Source: Paraprevotella clara YIT 11840 (GTDB taxonomy: Bacteria > Bacteroidota > Bacteroidia > Bacteroidales > Bacteroidaceae). From it: a stretch of 64,000 bases of DNA. The translations under genes and the position numbers were made by a program. Positions 9,640 through 18,428 of this stretch are shown piece after piece; position 1 is the stretch's first letter, and each line of letters begins with the position of its first letter. The stretch is from contig NZ_JH376597.1 in assembly GCF_000233955.1 (NCBI RefSeq), positions 372,001 through 436,000 on the forward strand. Reading direction: 5' to 3'. Under the pieces are notes generated by a model. It searched no databases. It saw only the letters and a list, made by a program, of their open reading frames with translations, and was not told where the DNA came from.

Positions 9640-9670
9640 TTTGCCTCCATTTTCCAATACTATAAGTTTG
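9640..9670 (+). promoter_or_regulatory. Primary-sigma promoter of the 744-aa enzyme gene
   Basis: TTTG at 9640-9643 and TAAGTTTG at 9663-9670 match the Bacteroides -33 (TTG/TTTG) and -7 (TAnnTTTG) elements with a 19-bp spacer, which is ideal. The start codon follows 44 bp after the -7 element. Confidence 0.75.
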
Positions 9671-9714
9671 CATACAAAACACATTCATTCATCTTTATAC
9701 ATCACACATTCCGT

Positions 9715-11949
9715 ATGATAAATAAATTATGGACGGGAAGTATTTTACTGTTTTGCCCGATGAGCCTGCAAGCCCAGAACTGGTTGCCGGACACGGCAAA
9801 TGCACATCAGGAAATAAGACTGTTGGATTGCCGTTACCATGAAGAGAAACTCAAAAGTTGCGAACAACTGACCGACACTTCCTCCTGTTGGAAAACCTCG
9901 GTGGAGAAGACCGAAGTGGCGGACGGAACCTTGTTCGTATTCCGGTTCAAGGCTTTGAAAAATCTCACGGATGCCGGAGTTGCCGTGGCTTTCGACCGTT
10001 ACCATTGGACAAGCGACAACTATGTCATGATTCCGGCCTCCGTGTACAACGGGAACCGTCAGCGTATCGTAAACCGCAACTATGCCACGGGACTTGACCC
10101 TTCGGACTACGACCGCCCGGATTTGGCCTTAACCTCCAATCCCATTCCCCAACTTTCACCCGATTTCGGCAGCCCCTCCCGTCTGGAGGTCAGCGTATGC
10201 AACGCCGCCACCCCGGCCATTGCTTTCCTCGACCGGCAGAAGAAAGAGGGTGTCCTGCTACTGACAGACCAAGGTATCGTACGCGACGGGCAAGTCTTGG
10301 ACCACGGACTCATCGTGGAAGAAACGCCGGACAGAAGCGTGGCCTCTTTCGTTATCAGCGCACCGGGCGTACGCGAAAAGAAACCGGAGTTCATCGGCTT
10401 CAGCAAAAGTCCGGACCGGGGAATCACGGTGCGCGAAGGGGACGAAATCGTCATCCGCGTCACACGCCTCGTTTATCCCTGCACGGACGCACCCTGCCTG
10501 CTCGGGCATTTCATGGAAGAGCGCAAACGCCACATCCGGTGCGCCGCACCGCGCAATTTAGTACCTATGAGCCGGGTGTTGGACATTATGGACAAAAACA
10601 TCGACCTCCGCTACTACCAAAAAGACAGCGTGGAATTCTACCGCCCCGAAACGGCGGACTGGATGTCGTACGGATGGATTGGCGGCCTCATCAATACTTA
10701 TCCGATGCTCGCGCTCGGCGACGACGAGCACCTGCGCCGCGTGGCGCGCACCTTTGACTTCGCCCTACCCCGGGCGAAAGGCAAAAGCGGATATTACTAT
10801 GACATCCTGCAACCGGACGGCACAGTGCTCAACCGCGATGCCGCAGCCGTAGTGCCGGGCGTGGCGGTGACGCGCCGGAACGGGGACGTACTGTATTGGA
10901 TGGTAAAACAGTTCAACCTATTAGAGCGCATGGGACACAAGGACTTCATCCGTCCGGAATGGGAAAAGAACGTCCGTTCGTTGGCCGACGCATTCGTCAA
11001 TACTTGGAGGAATGAAGGCACGTGGGGTAATTACCTGCACGTGGAAAGCGGAAAAGTAGCAGTGTACAACACCACCGGCGGTGCCATGGCCATAGGCGGA
11101 CTGGCATTGGCCTCCGTTTATTTCAACTGCCCTGAATATTTGGAAATCGCCCGGCAGGCCGCAAGCGCACTCTACCGCCAGTTTGCCATCGTGGGCTTTA
11201 CCTCAGGCGGTTGCGGTGACATCCTGCAAAATTCCGACTCGGAAACGGCTGTCGCCCTTGCCACTTCCCTATTCACATTATACGAAACGACGGGCGAAAC
11301 AGGATATCTGCAACAAGCCCGTGACGCAGCTCACCTGTGCGCCACATGGACGGTTTCCTTCGATTATCGCTTACCGGAAGATACGCCGCTGGCCCAACTG
11401 GGTGCCAACCTGACAGGCGCCGTATGGGCCAGTACGCAAAACAAACACGGGGCACCAGGGTTCTGCACGCAGTCGGGCGACGTGCTGTTCAAACTCTACC
11501 GCACCACCGGCGACACGTTGTATGCCGAACTCCTGCGCGACATCATCCATGCCCACGCCGAAGGCATCCAACCGAACGGCAAAATCACCGAACGGCTCAC
11601 GTACTGCGATTCCGACCGGCGAGGCTCCCGTGCCGACGGTTGGGAAACGGGTTGGAACGAAACGAACGGAGCGCTAATGGCATTGGAAATCCCGGGAATT
11701 TACGTCCGTACCGACCTCGGCAAACTCTACGTCTTCGACCACGTCGAAGCGGAAATCATAAAAAGCGACAAAAGGAAAACCATCCTACGTATTACGAACC
11801 CCACGGAGTTCGACGCACAAGTCACTCTTTTTGCCGAAGGGGCAGAAGAAGCCGCTTTACCGTTAGGAGACAATGCGTTTCTGAACTGGCAGGATAAGGT
11901 CAAGGTGAAAGCCGGACAGACGGTAACATATACAATAAAGAAGAAGTAG
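9715..11949 (+). CDS. Secreted putative glycoside hydrolase with helical-toroid core (GH154-like?)
   Basis: This is a 744-residue protein with a signal peptide (residues 1-21, ending SLQAQ). Residues ~25-270 look beta-rich. Residues ~300-650 show a repeating pattern of paired helices (for example DWMSYGWIGGLINTYPMLALGD, GGAMAIGGLALASVYF, SDSETAVALATSLFTLYETTG) typical of (alpha/alpha)6 enzymes, and the C-terminus is beta again. The segment DGWETGWNETNG with its acidic residues could line the active site. I do not recognise the family with certainty. Position beside GH127 and the glucuronate operon makes a GH154-type beta-glucuronidase, as known from arabinogalactan loci, an attractive guess. 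It has its own promoter and shares a bidirectional terminator with the GH127 gene. Confidence 0.8.
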   Translation: MINKLWTGSILLFCPMSLQAQNWLPDTANAHQEIRLLDCRYHEEKLKSCEQLTDTSSCWKTSVEKTEVADGTLFVFRFKALKNLTDAGVAVAFDRYHWTSDNYVMIPASVYNGNRQRIVNRNYATGLDPSDYDRPDLALTSNPIPQLSPDFGSPSRLEVSVCNAATPAIAFLDRQKKEGVLLLTDQGIVRDGQVLDHGLIVEETPDRSVASFVISAPGVREKKPEFIGFSKSPDRGITVREGDEIVIRVTRLVYPCTDAPCLLGHFMEERKRHIRCAAPRNLVPMSRVLDIMDKNIDLRYYQKDSVEFYRPETADWMSYGWIGGLINTYPMLALGDDEHLRRVARTFDFALPRAKGKSGYYYDILQPDGTVLNRDAAAVVPGVAVTRRNGDVLYWMVKQFNLLERMGHKDFIRPEWEKNVRSLADAFVNTWRNEGTWGNYLHVESGKVAVYNTTGGAMAIGGLALASVYFNCPEYLEIARQAASALYRQFAIVGFTSGGCGDILQNSDSETAVALATSLFTLYETTGETGYLQQARDAAHLCATWTVSFDYRLPEDTPLAQLGANLTGAVWASTQNKHGAPGFCTQSGDVLFKLYRTTGDTLYAELLRDIIHAHAEGIQPNGKITERLTYCDSDRRGSRADGWETGWNETNGALMALEIPGIYVRTDLGKLYVFDHVEAEIIKSDKRKTILRITNPTEFDAQVTLFAEGAEEAALPLGDNAFLNWQDKVKVKAGQTVTYTIKKK

Positions 11950-11985
11950 CAAAAGAAATTTTACCCTAAGAATACACACAAAAGA

Positions 11986-12034
11986 AAAGTCCCGTTTGCC
12001 ATCCGCATGTCCAATGGAAGGCAAACGGGACTTT
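11986..12034. terminator. Bidirectional terminator between convergent genes
   Basis: A perfect 15-bp inverted repeat (AAAGTCCCGTTTGCC / GGCAAACGGGACTTT) with a 19-base loop lies between the stops at 11949 (+) and 12043 (-). A-rich sequence flanks it on the left and T-rich on the right, so it can terminate transcription from both sides. Confidence 0.9.
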
Positions 12035-12042
12035 ATTTTGGC

Positions 12043-13968
12043 TTATTGCTGTTCCATACAATCCCAATACACAACATACCGCTGACGGTGGACATCATAC
12101 AGCGGAAGCACCTGCACTCCGCTTTCCGTGACGAAAGTCAACCCTTTCCCCGTACGTTTCAACACGCGTTCCGGATGGCGGTCATCCCAGGGCAACGAGC
12201 AAGGCAAACCTTGGGGGATATGGTAATCGTAAGTATAGTAATCATTGTACCGCAAAGGATTGGAATACGGAGCGGGCGGTTGCATTCCTTCCGTACCTAA
12301 GACACCGGCCAATACGATCGGTCCGTAAAGTAACGCGCCCTTATGGGGATTGTCCGGCATACGTTCCATCGCAAGGCGCATGGGATAAGTCACTTCTATA
12401 CGGTCGCCGTCTTCCCAACGCCGGTCCAACGTGATGTAAGAACCGGGGTGCTGTTTCACCCGTACGGACTTCCCGTTTACCCTGACCGTAGGACGGCCGC
12501 TCCACGACGGATAACGGAGTTTCACAGCCAACCTACGGGGAGTCTCCAACGCCAAGGTCAAGCGAGTGGTTTCCTCTTCCGGGAAACGGGTCTCCTGACG
12601 CAAATTCAACCCTTTTTCTTTCCACGCCAATTCGGACGGAATGAACAAATTGACATACAGGCAGTCTTCCCCACGATAATAAATGCTTTCGGCATATTTG
12701 GCATGGCTCTCGAAGCCACTGCCCACGCAACACCAGAAAGAATTCTCCGGCGTGCTGTACACCTTGTGCGTGCCGGACTGCAAAGGCAAAAAATAAGATA
12801 CCATTCCCGTCGCAGGGTCTTGCTGCCCCAAGATATGATTGTACAAGGCACGCTCATAATAATCGGCCACCTCGGGAGAAGCCTCCCAACAAAACAGATG
12901 ACGGCTCAACTTCAACATATTATAAGTACAACAGGTTTCGCCCGTGTAACCGCTGATATGCTTGGAAAATTCGTCCGGATCGAAATAATGTTCCTTGTCG
13001 CTGCTACATCCGGGAGCAAAGGTGTGGCGGCCTATCATCGTATGCCAGAAGAATTCGCTCAAAGCCTTGCTGTCTCCATCTCCCGTCAACTCATAATTAC
13101 GCGCCTCAGCCAATACTTTCGGAATGAATGTATTGGTATGTTTCGTCCCCAAATCATCCCGTTGTTCTTTCAACGGGTCTATTACATCATTATGATAAAA
13201 GAAACCGGCCAACCAACGGTAACGTTCATCTCCCGTCAAGGCATACAGGTTGTAGAAAGACTCGTTGATGCCTCCGAACTCATTACGAATCATCTTGCGG
13301 CGCATCTCTTCCGGCAACGGCCGAAGTTTCCCATAAGCCCAGTCTCCCATTTTCCGCACCACGTCCAACGCCTGCGCATTCCTGGCATACAGATATTGGT
13401 CTATCAAGCCGGAAAACAATTTGTGCAACGTGTACCAAGGTGCCCAAACACTCTCCCCCCGGATATTCCGGTTGATGAGCTCTTCGGGATAAGCACTCAG
13501 GTAACCGCCCGTCCCCGCAGCCTGTACTTCCGCCAGACCGGCTACAAGGCTGTCCCCCTTCATCTTGAAAACATCGCTCCCCGTGGCTGCATACATCAAA
13601 GCCAAAGCCGAAAGCACATGACCCGTCGTATGCCCGCGAAGTTCACAATCCAAGGACTCCCATCCGCCGAGTTTCTTCACCGTCATGTATCCTCCCTCAC
13701 GTCCGGCAAATACCCCTGCGGTCGTCCGAAAACCATGCAGCAGACGATCGGCCCCGATGGAGACCATCCACGCCGAGTCCCGCATCATGTTGTCACGGAA
13801 ACGTCCGGGTAACAGGCGCACGTCCTGCAAATCGAACGATTCGGCAGCCAAGGGAACCTGCACCGAGACACGAAATTGCCCCTCACAGATACCGGGATAA
13901 ACAGACTGCGCCATTCCTGTAGCCATGCCCATTCCCCAAAATAGGCTGATAATTATTCCCTTCTTCAT
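12043..13968 (-). CDS. Beta-L-arabinofuranosidase, GH127-type (DUF1680)
   Basis: This is a 641-residue secreted enzyme (signal peptide ~1-21) with a helical-toroid catalytic domain. The zinc-site and catalytic motifs of GH127 are clear: ETCC at residues 344-347 (glutamate and cysteine ligands) and CCVGSG beginning at 413-414, the equivalents of the cysteine pair that includes the nucleophile in the family prototype HypBA1. It is expected to release terminal beta-L-arabinofuranose in the periplasm. The related GH146 family is the main alternative, since it shares these residues. It begins 22 bp after the heparinase-like gene's stop and is probably in its operon. It supports an arabinose-containing target glycan. 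Confidence 0.9.
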   Translation of the reverse strand: MKKGIIISLFWGMGMATGMAQSVYPGICEGQFRVSVQVPLAAESFDLQDVRLLPGRFRDNMMRDSAWMVSIGADRLLHGFRTTAGVFAGREGGYMTVKKLGGWESLDCELRGHTTGHVLSALALMYAATGSDVFKMKGDSLVAGLAEVQAAGTGGYLSAYPEELINRNIRGESVWAPWYTLHKLFSGLIDQYLYARNAQALDVVRKMGDWAYGKLRPLPEEMRRKMIRNEFGGINESFYNLYALTGDERYRWLAGFFYHNDVIDPLKEQRDDLGTKHTNTFIPKVLAEARNYELTGDGDSKALSEFFWHTMIGRHTFAPGCSSDKEHYFDPDEFSKHISGYTGETCCTYNMLKLSRHLFCWEASPEVADYYERALYNHILGQQDPATGMVSYFLPLQSGTHKVYSTPENSFWCCVGSGFESHAKYAESIYYRGEDCLYVNLFIPSELAWKEKGLNLRQETRFPEEETTRLTLALETPRRLAVKLRYPSWSGRPTVRVNGKSVRVKQHPGSYITLDRRWEDGDRIEVTYPMRLAMERMPDNPHKGALLYGPIVLAGVLGTEGMQPPAPYSNPLRYNDYYTYDYHIPQGLPCSLPWDDRHPERVLKRTGKGLTFVTESGVQVLPLYDVHRQRYVVYWDCMEQQ

Positions 13969-13990
13969 GTCTTTTTATCGTATTGCAATT

Positions 13991-16264
13991 TTATAGTTTA
14001 CTCTTCAATATGACATTCCCGTTTTCGTAGACCGCTTTCTGCCTTTGCCCGTTCACTTCCAGTTCCGCCGGACAAGACGGCTGACGGAAAGCAGCCCGGA
14101 TATGGGGTTGCCCCTCCACCCGCAAATCCAGTTTTTTGCCTTCCCGGCGTTGCATGACAAAGAGTTTGGACAAGGATGAATAATAAGACACCTCGCCCCG
14201 GCGCAATGCGCTGCCGTAACAAACGAACATCTCCGAAGCCTTTGCCGGATCCGTACCTTCGTCATACGTCACGGCAAACATGTAGGCATCCGTAGTCCAT
14301 CCGTCGGCCGTAATCCATGAATTGTTGTGCATCAGCCGTCCATCGGCCAACTGGTTGATATAAATGTCCGTGACCTTTCCGTTCCGACGCACTTTCAACC
14401 CTATCCAGTCTTTTCCTTCCGTACGTTCCATCATCGGCAAATCCTTATCGTCGGGCGAATCCTTCAGGATGACGGCCGTCAGTCCTTTGACACGCTTATG
14501 CTCGCCGGGCAGATGGAACGAATAGTATTCTTCCTCACCCTTCAAATCCTCGGTCGGTCCTTTTTTCACTTCCCAATACAAATCGTCGGGATAGTCATGT
14601 ACAAAATCGGATAAGGCCAGCAGACGGGGATACAACGGACGGATGACCACGGAAGCACTGTCGGAGGTCACCGTCACGTCGGCTCCCCGCTTCACGGCCT
14701 TCCCGTTATAGTGCCAAAGCCATTCGAAATGCCCGGGCTTATGGGCAGCTATGTCATCTATCATGTAAATCACCTTGTCCATCCACAGGAAATGGCGGAA
14801 GTTCCGGCTGAACTTGTCCGACATCGGCCCCGTACCGTTGGCCAACACATATTTCATCTTCCCGTTATCCATCAGGTAATGCAGGCTTCCGCGCAAATAA
14901 GAACCCTGATACTGCTGTTCGCGCGACTGTCCTTCCCCATTGAACAACACCACATTGTGCGCCTGGCTTTGGAAGAAGTAGTTCCGGTAGGCAGGATTGG
15001 GATACCAACAGTTGCCTGCGTCTTTCAGTATATCCACGCCTTTATAAAACAAGATGAACGAATTGGCATCGGCGTGCGAGTGGTTCCACGTCTGTCCGCT
15101 CTTCACGGCCAGCATCGCTGCGTCCTTTTTCCAAGAATCGCGCATCACGGCCCAGCCGAAATCGGCAAACAGGCACGAAGTAGCCACGTCCGGCACGGCG
15201 GGTGCCTTACTGCAATCCGGCATGTAAAGGAATCCCATCGGGCGGTTACGGAAATAGCCGTCGCGATGTTGCCCCTCCTGTACCTGGTTGATGTACCACA
15301 GGATTTCCGGTCGCCGTATGCCTAACGCATACAACAGCATCATGCTCGATTCTGCCGTCACGTTCTTATGGCTGTCTCCGAAATTCAAGTTATACAATAT
15401 GCCCGTACGCGGATAGCACACTTGTACGAAATAGTCGGGCAAACGCTCCAACTGGGGCAGTTCCGGAGCCTTCCGCCCCGGATGGGTGTTCTGCCAGGCT
15501 ATCCGGTATTGCAAAGCCTCTTGGATACCGAAATTGGCATAGTTCAAACTCTCATACATACCACCGGCTTCGTCGAAAGATTTTATCTTGGCTTGCAACA
15601 CGTCACCAGCAAAACCGAACCACTCCGGCATGGCCTCGTTCAGCGTCTCCACCCATTCGACGGCTTCGGGCAACTCATTTTGTAAAGCCATGGCCAGCAT
15701 TCCGCCGTTGTACACGCACGAAGTCCACCAGTTATGCCCCATGGAGTTCAGGGAATGGATACGGGTAGGCTCCAACACCCAGTCGCCCAACGAAGGTTCC
15801 ACACCGAGACGAAGCAAATCTTCGGCCAGTTCCTTCCGTTCACGTGACGATAAGGTCTCATAAATGGCATCGTAAGCCAACGCGGCCATCAGGCATTTAT
15901 GGGAAAGTCCCAAATCGGCACGCCACACCGGCTTACGCGACAGCATCTCCTCGCTTCCCCAAGTCCTGGCCTGCGTGACCGATTGCAAAATGGATTTCAA
16001 ACGGTCGGCATACCGGCGGTCGTCCGTCATCAGATAGGCCAAAGCCAGATAATCCGATCGGTTGAGGTCGTTTTTCTCCAATGCGGCATCGGCCACCTTA
16101 CGGATGTCCGCCCAACAACGGGCCATGCAAATGTCCGACTGTACACGTGCCTTGGCCGCTTCCACCCGTTCTTTCGTGAAGAGCAACGCCGGATGGTTGA
16201 CGCGCTGCCCCCATAAGGAAAGGCCCAACAGGAAACCTCCCACACAAACTACGACTTTCTTCAT
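13991..16264 (-). CDS. Heparinase II/III-family polysaccharide lyase
   Basis: This is a 757-residue secreted protein (signal peptide ~1-20). Residues ~20-350 form an (alpha/alpha) toroid and the C-terminal half is the beta-sandwich typical of the heparinase II/III fold. Visible family motifs are NSMGHNWW (170s), GGMYESLNYANFG (about 234-246, with candidate catalytic tyrosines) and NHSHADANSF (394-403, containing His395, His397 and Asp399). It should cleave uronic-acid-containing glycans by beta-elimination, but the exact PL family (12, 15, 17, 21 or another) cannot be told by eye. It is divergent from the GH97 gene across a 159-bp region with a striking inverted repeat, and is probably co-transcribed with the GH127 gene. 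Confidence 0.87.
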   Translation of the reverse strand: MKKVVVCVGGFLLGLSLWGQRVNHPALLFTKERVEAAKARVQSDICMARCWADIRKVADAALEKNDLNRSDYLALAYLMTDDRRYADRLKSILQSVTQARTWGSEEMLSRKPVWRADLGLSHKCLMAALAYDAIYETLSSRERKELAEDLLRLGVEPSLGDWVLEPTRIHSLNSMGHNWWTSCVYNGGMLAMALQNELPEAVEWVETLNEAMPEWFGFAGDVLQAKIKSFDEAGGMYESLNYANFGIQEALQYRIAWQNTHPGRKAPELPQLERLPDYFVQVCYPRTGILYNLNFGDSHKNVTAESSMMLLYALGIRRPEILWYINQVQEGQHRDGYFRNRPMGFLYMPDCSKAPAVPDVATSCLFADFGWAVMRDSWKKDAAMLAVKSGQTWNHSHADANSFILFYKGVDILKDAGNCWYPNPAYRNYFFQSQAHNVVLFNGEGQSREQQYQGSYLRGSLHYLMDNGKMKYVLANGTGPMSDKFSRNFRHFLWMDKVIYMIDDIAAHKPGHFEWLWHYNGKAVKRGADVTVTSDSASVVIRPLYPRLLALSDFVHDYPDDLYWEVKKGPTEDLKGEEEYYSFHLPGEHKRVKGLTAVILKDSPDDKDLPMMERTEGKDWIGLKVRRNGKVTDIYINQLADGRLMHNNSWITADGWTTDAYMFAVTYDEGTDPAKASEMFVCYGSALRRGEVSYYSSLSKLFVMQRREGKKLDLRVEGQPHIRAAFRQPSCPAELEVNGQRQKAVYENGNVILKSKL

Positions 16265-16300
16265 CTGTATATGCTTATGATTTGATGTCTCTATAGTCTA

Positions 16301-16382
16301 ATACGATTGAAAAGCCCTATTTACGCACACCACACATAAAAATTTTCTCTCGGAGTACGTTAAACGTCCTTTTCAATCGTAT
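16301..16382. promoter_or_regulatory. 14-bp inverted repeat in a divergent promoter
   Basis: ATACGATTGAAAAG at 16301-16314 and its exact reverse complement CTTTTCAATCGTAT at 16369-16382 lie 54 bp apart between the divergent lyase and GH97 genes. Each copy stands in the same orientation relative to its own gene, ending 36 bp (lyase) or 41 bp (GH97) before the start codon. No TAnnTTTG element is visible, so these may be the core of an alternative promoter or the sites of a shared activator. Confidence 0.75.
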
Positions 16383-16423
16383 ATAGAAGTAGAAGCATAT
16401 TTTAAACTACAAATTTATCCATA

Positions 16424-18352
16424 ATGAAAAAACAGTTCATATCCCTATGTATGGCATGGTGGGCCGTCACCGGATGGGCCTCGCCCCACACGTTCCAAGT
16501 GTCGTCGCCCGACCGCAACTATGTGTTCACTTTCACGCAGGAAGAGCCGGAAGGCAAAACACGGATGTATTACACCTTATCTTATAAAGGCAAAGAGATT
16601 GTCCGCCGTTCGGAACTGGGTGTGGAAATCGAAAACAAACTCTTGGAGAGCGCGTTGGGTATCGAAAATGACGCCTGTAGGAACTGGAGGGACAACCTGA
16701 CATTCATCGGGGCAGACTCGGCCTCGCACGACGGAACATGGCAACCCTTATACGGCGAACGCAAAGAAATCCCGGACTGCTACCGCAGCCTGCAAATCAA
16801 ATTCAGAAAAGGAGAAGCACCGGCAAGTGAAGTGACAGGCGGTTACGACCGTTCACGCACTTATTTCATGAACGTGGAAGTGCGGGCTTACAACGAAGGA
16901 GTGGCTTTCCGTTATCATTTCCCGGCCACCAGCAACGGGCTGTTCCTGCACATTACAGACGAACTCACCGAATTTGCCATGCCGGAGGGCACCATGGCCT
17001 GGCACGAACCGTGGGCGCAGGCTCCCGTCTCCCTGCTCCCGTTAGAGGGCTGGGAAGGTGAAAGCGAACGCCCCCTGACGATGAAACTGGGGAACGGCCT
17101 GACGGTCTCCCTCGGAGAAGCCCGTATGGTGGATTACGTACGCACCAAGTTCGCCCTCGCTTCCGGGAAGGCTCACACGCTGAAAACCTCCATGTACGAC
17201 TGTGCCGACATCATCACGCCCTACGACACGCCGTGGCGCGTCATCATGGCAGCGGAACGCCCCGTGGATCTGATAGCCCACAACTTCATCTACCTGAACC
17301 TAAACGAACCGAATGTCCTGCAAGGGGACTTGTCTTGGATCAGGCCGGGAAAGACATTCCGTAGCGGACTCTCGCAGAAAGAAGCACTAGCCGCCGTGGA
17401 CTTCGCCGCCGAACGCGGACTGCAATACATCCATCTGGATGCCGGGTGGTACGGGCCGGAAATGAAGATGGAGAGCGACGCGACCCGTATATCCGAAAGC
17501 AAAGACCTGGACATCAAGGCCATCTGCGACTACGCCTCCACGAAAGGCATCGGAGTATGGCTTTACGTCAACCAACGCGCCCTCGTCCAACAAATAGACC
17601 GGCTGCTGCCTCTTTATAAAGAATGGGGTATAAAAGGCATCAAGTTCGGTTTCGTGCAAGTAGGCAACCAATTCTGGACTATCTGGCTACACAAAGCCGT
17701 ACGCCAATGCGCCGACTACGGCATCATGGTGGACATACACGACGAATACCGCCCCACGGGCGTGAGCCGTACCCTGCCCCACCTGATGACACAGGAAGGC
17801 ATCGCCGGCAACGAGACCATGCCGGACGCGCGCCACAACACCATCCTGCCGTTCACCCGCTTCCTTTGCGGTCCAGCCGACTACACTCCTTGTTACTTCA
17901 ACGCGAGGGTGAAGAACACGCACGCACATCAACTGGCCATGCCCGTCGTCTATTACAGCCCCGTCACTTTCCTCTATTGGTACGATACTCCGTCGCTGTA
18001 TCAAGGCGAAAAAGAACTGGAATTTTGGAAAAACGTACCGACCACATGGGACGAGACCTACCCGATAGACGGAGAACCGGGCGAATACATTGCCATGGCA
18101 CGACGCAGCGGAGAGAAATGGTTCGTGGGCGTAATGAACGGACTGGAAGCCCGGAAGCTCTCCCTATCCACAGAATTCCTCCAACGTGGAAAAAGGTATA
18201 TGGTGACATTATACGAGGACGACCCTCATTTAGATACGCGTACTAAGGTAGCCATCAAACAAAAGGTCATCAAAGGAGGTCAAATCCTCAATATCCAATT
18301 ACAAGCCAGTGGTGGAACGGCCATGGAAATAAAAGAAGCCCATAGGGAATGA
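16424..18352 (+). CDS. Glycoside hydrolase family 97 enzyme
   Basis: This is a 642-residue secreted GH97 protein (signal peptide ~1-19). It has an N-terminal beta-sandwich, a central (beta/alpha)8 barrel and a short C-terminal beta domain. Family signatures are LDAGWYG (~338-344), KGIKFGFVQVGNQ (~404-416), VDIHDEYRPTG (~436-446) and MTQEGIAGNE (~455-464). GH97 contains inverting alpha-glucosidases such as SusB and retaining alpha-galactosidases. Here the position that carries the aspartate nucleophile in retaining members appears to be Gly409, which argues against the retaining alpha-galactosidase mechanism. The gene is transcribed opposite to the surrounding PUL and converges on the 1288-aa gene. 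Confidence 0.9.
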   Translation: MKKQFISLCMAWWAVTGWASPHTFQVSSPDRNYVFTFTQEEPEGKTRMYYTLSYKGKEIVRRSELGVEIENKLLESALGIENDACRNWRDNLTFIGADSASHDGTWQPLYGERKEIPDCYRSLQIKFRKGEAPASEVTGGYDRSRTYFMNVEVRAYNEGVAFRYHFPATSNGLFLHITDELTEFAMPEGTMAWHEPWAQAPVSLLPLEGWEGESERPLTMKLGNGLTVSLGEARMVDYVRTKFALASGKAHTLKTSMYDCADIITPYDTPWRVIMAAERPVDLIAHNFIYLNLNEPNVLQGDLSWIRPGKTFRSGLSQKEALAAVDFAAERGLQYIHLDAGWYGPEMKMESDATRISESKDLDIKAICDYASTKGIGVWLYVNQRALVQQIDRLLPLYKEWGIKGIKFGFVQVGNQFWTIWLHKAVRQCADYGIMVDIHDEYRPTGVSRTLPHLMTQEGIAGNETMPDARHNTILPFTRFLCGPADYTPCYFNARVKNTHAHQLAMPVVYYSPVTFLYWYDTPSLYQGEKELEFWKNVPTTWDETYPIDGEPGEYIAMARRSGEKWFVGVMNGLEARKLSLSTEFLQRGKRYMVTLYEDDPHLDTRTKVAIKQKVIKGGQILNIQLQASGGTAMEIKEAHRE

Positions 18353-18377
18353 ACCGTCTACTTCTCCACCACAAAAC

Positions 18378-18403
18378 CGGGGATGCCGCTACAGGCATCC
18401 CCG
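18378..18403. terminator. Bidirectional terminator downstream of GH97 and the 1288-aa gene
   Basis: Ten-bp perfect arms CGGGGATGCC / GGCATCCCCG with a 6-base loop lie between convergent stops. On the minus strand the stem is followed by GGTTTTG. A related sequence with flanking identity lies at 23165-23189, showing that the terminator was copied with the gene. Confidence 0.88.
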
Positions 18404-18428
18404 AAATGTTTTTGATATGTTATCCTTG

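Noticed and set aside
9344-9718. A 124-codon open frame just before the 744-aa enzyme gene
   Set aside because: It overlaps the promoter of that gene, has no signal or family feature, and its composition looks like AT/C-rich intergenic sequence.
12343-13812. A 489-codon open frame antisense to the GH127 gene
   Set aside because: It lies wholly inside a clear enzyme gene on the other strand and encodes nothing recognisable; such long antisense frames arise in codon-biased genes.
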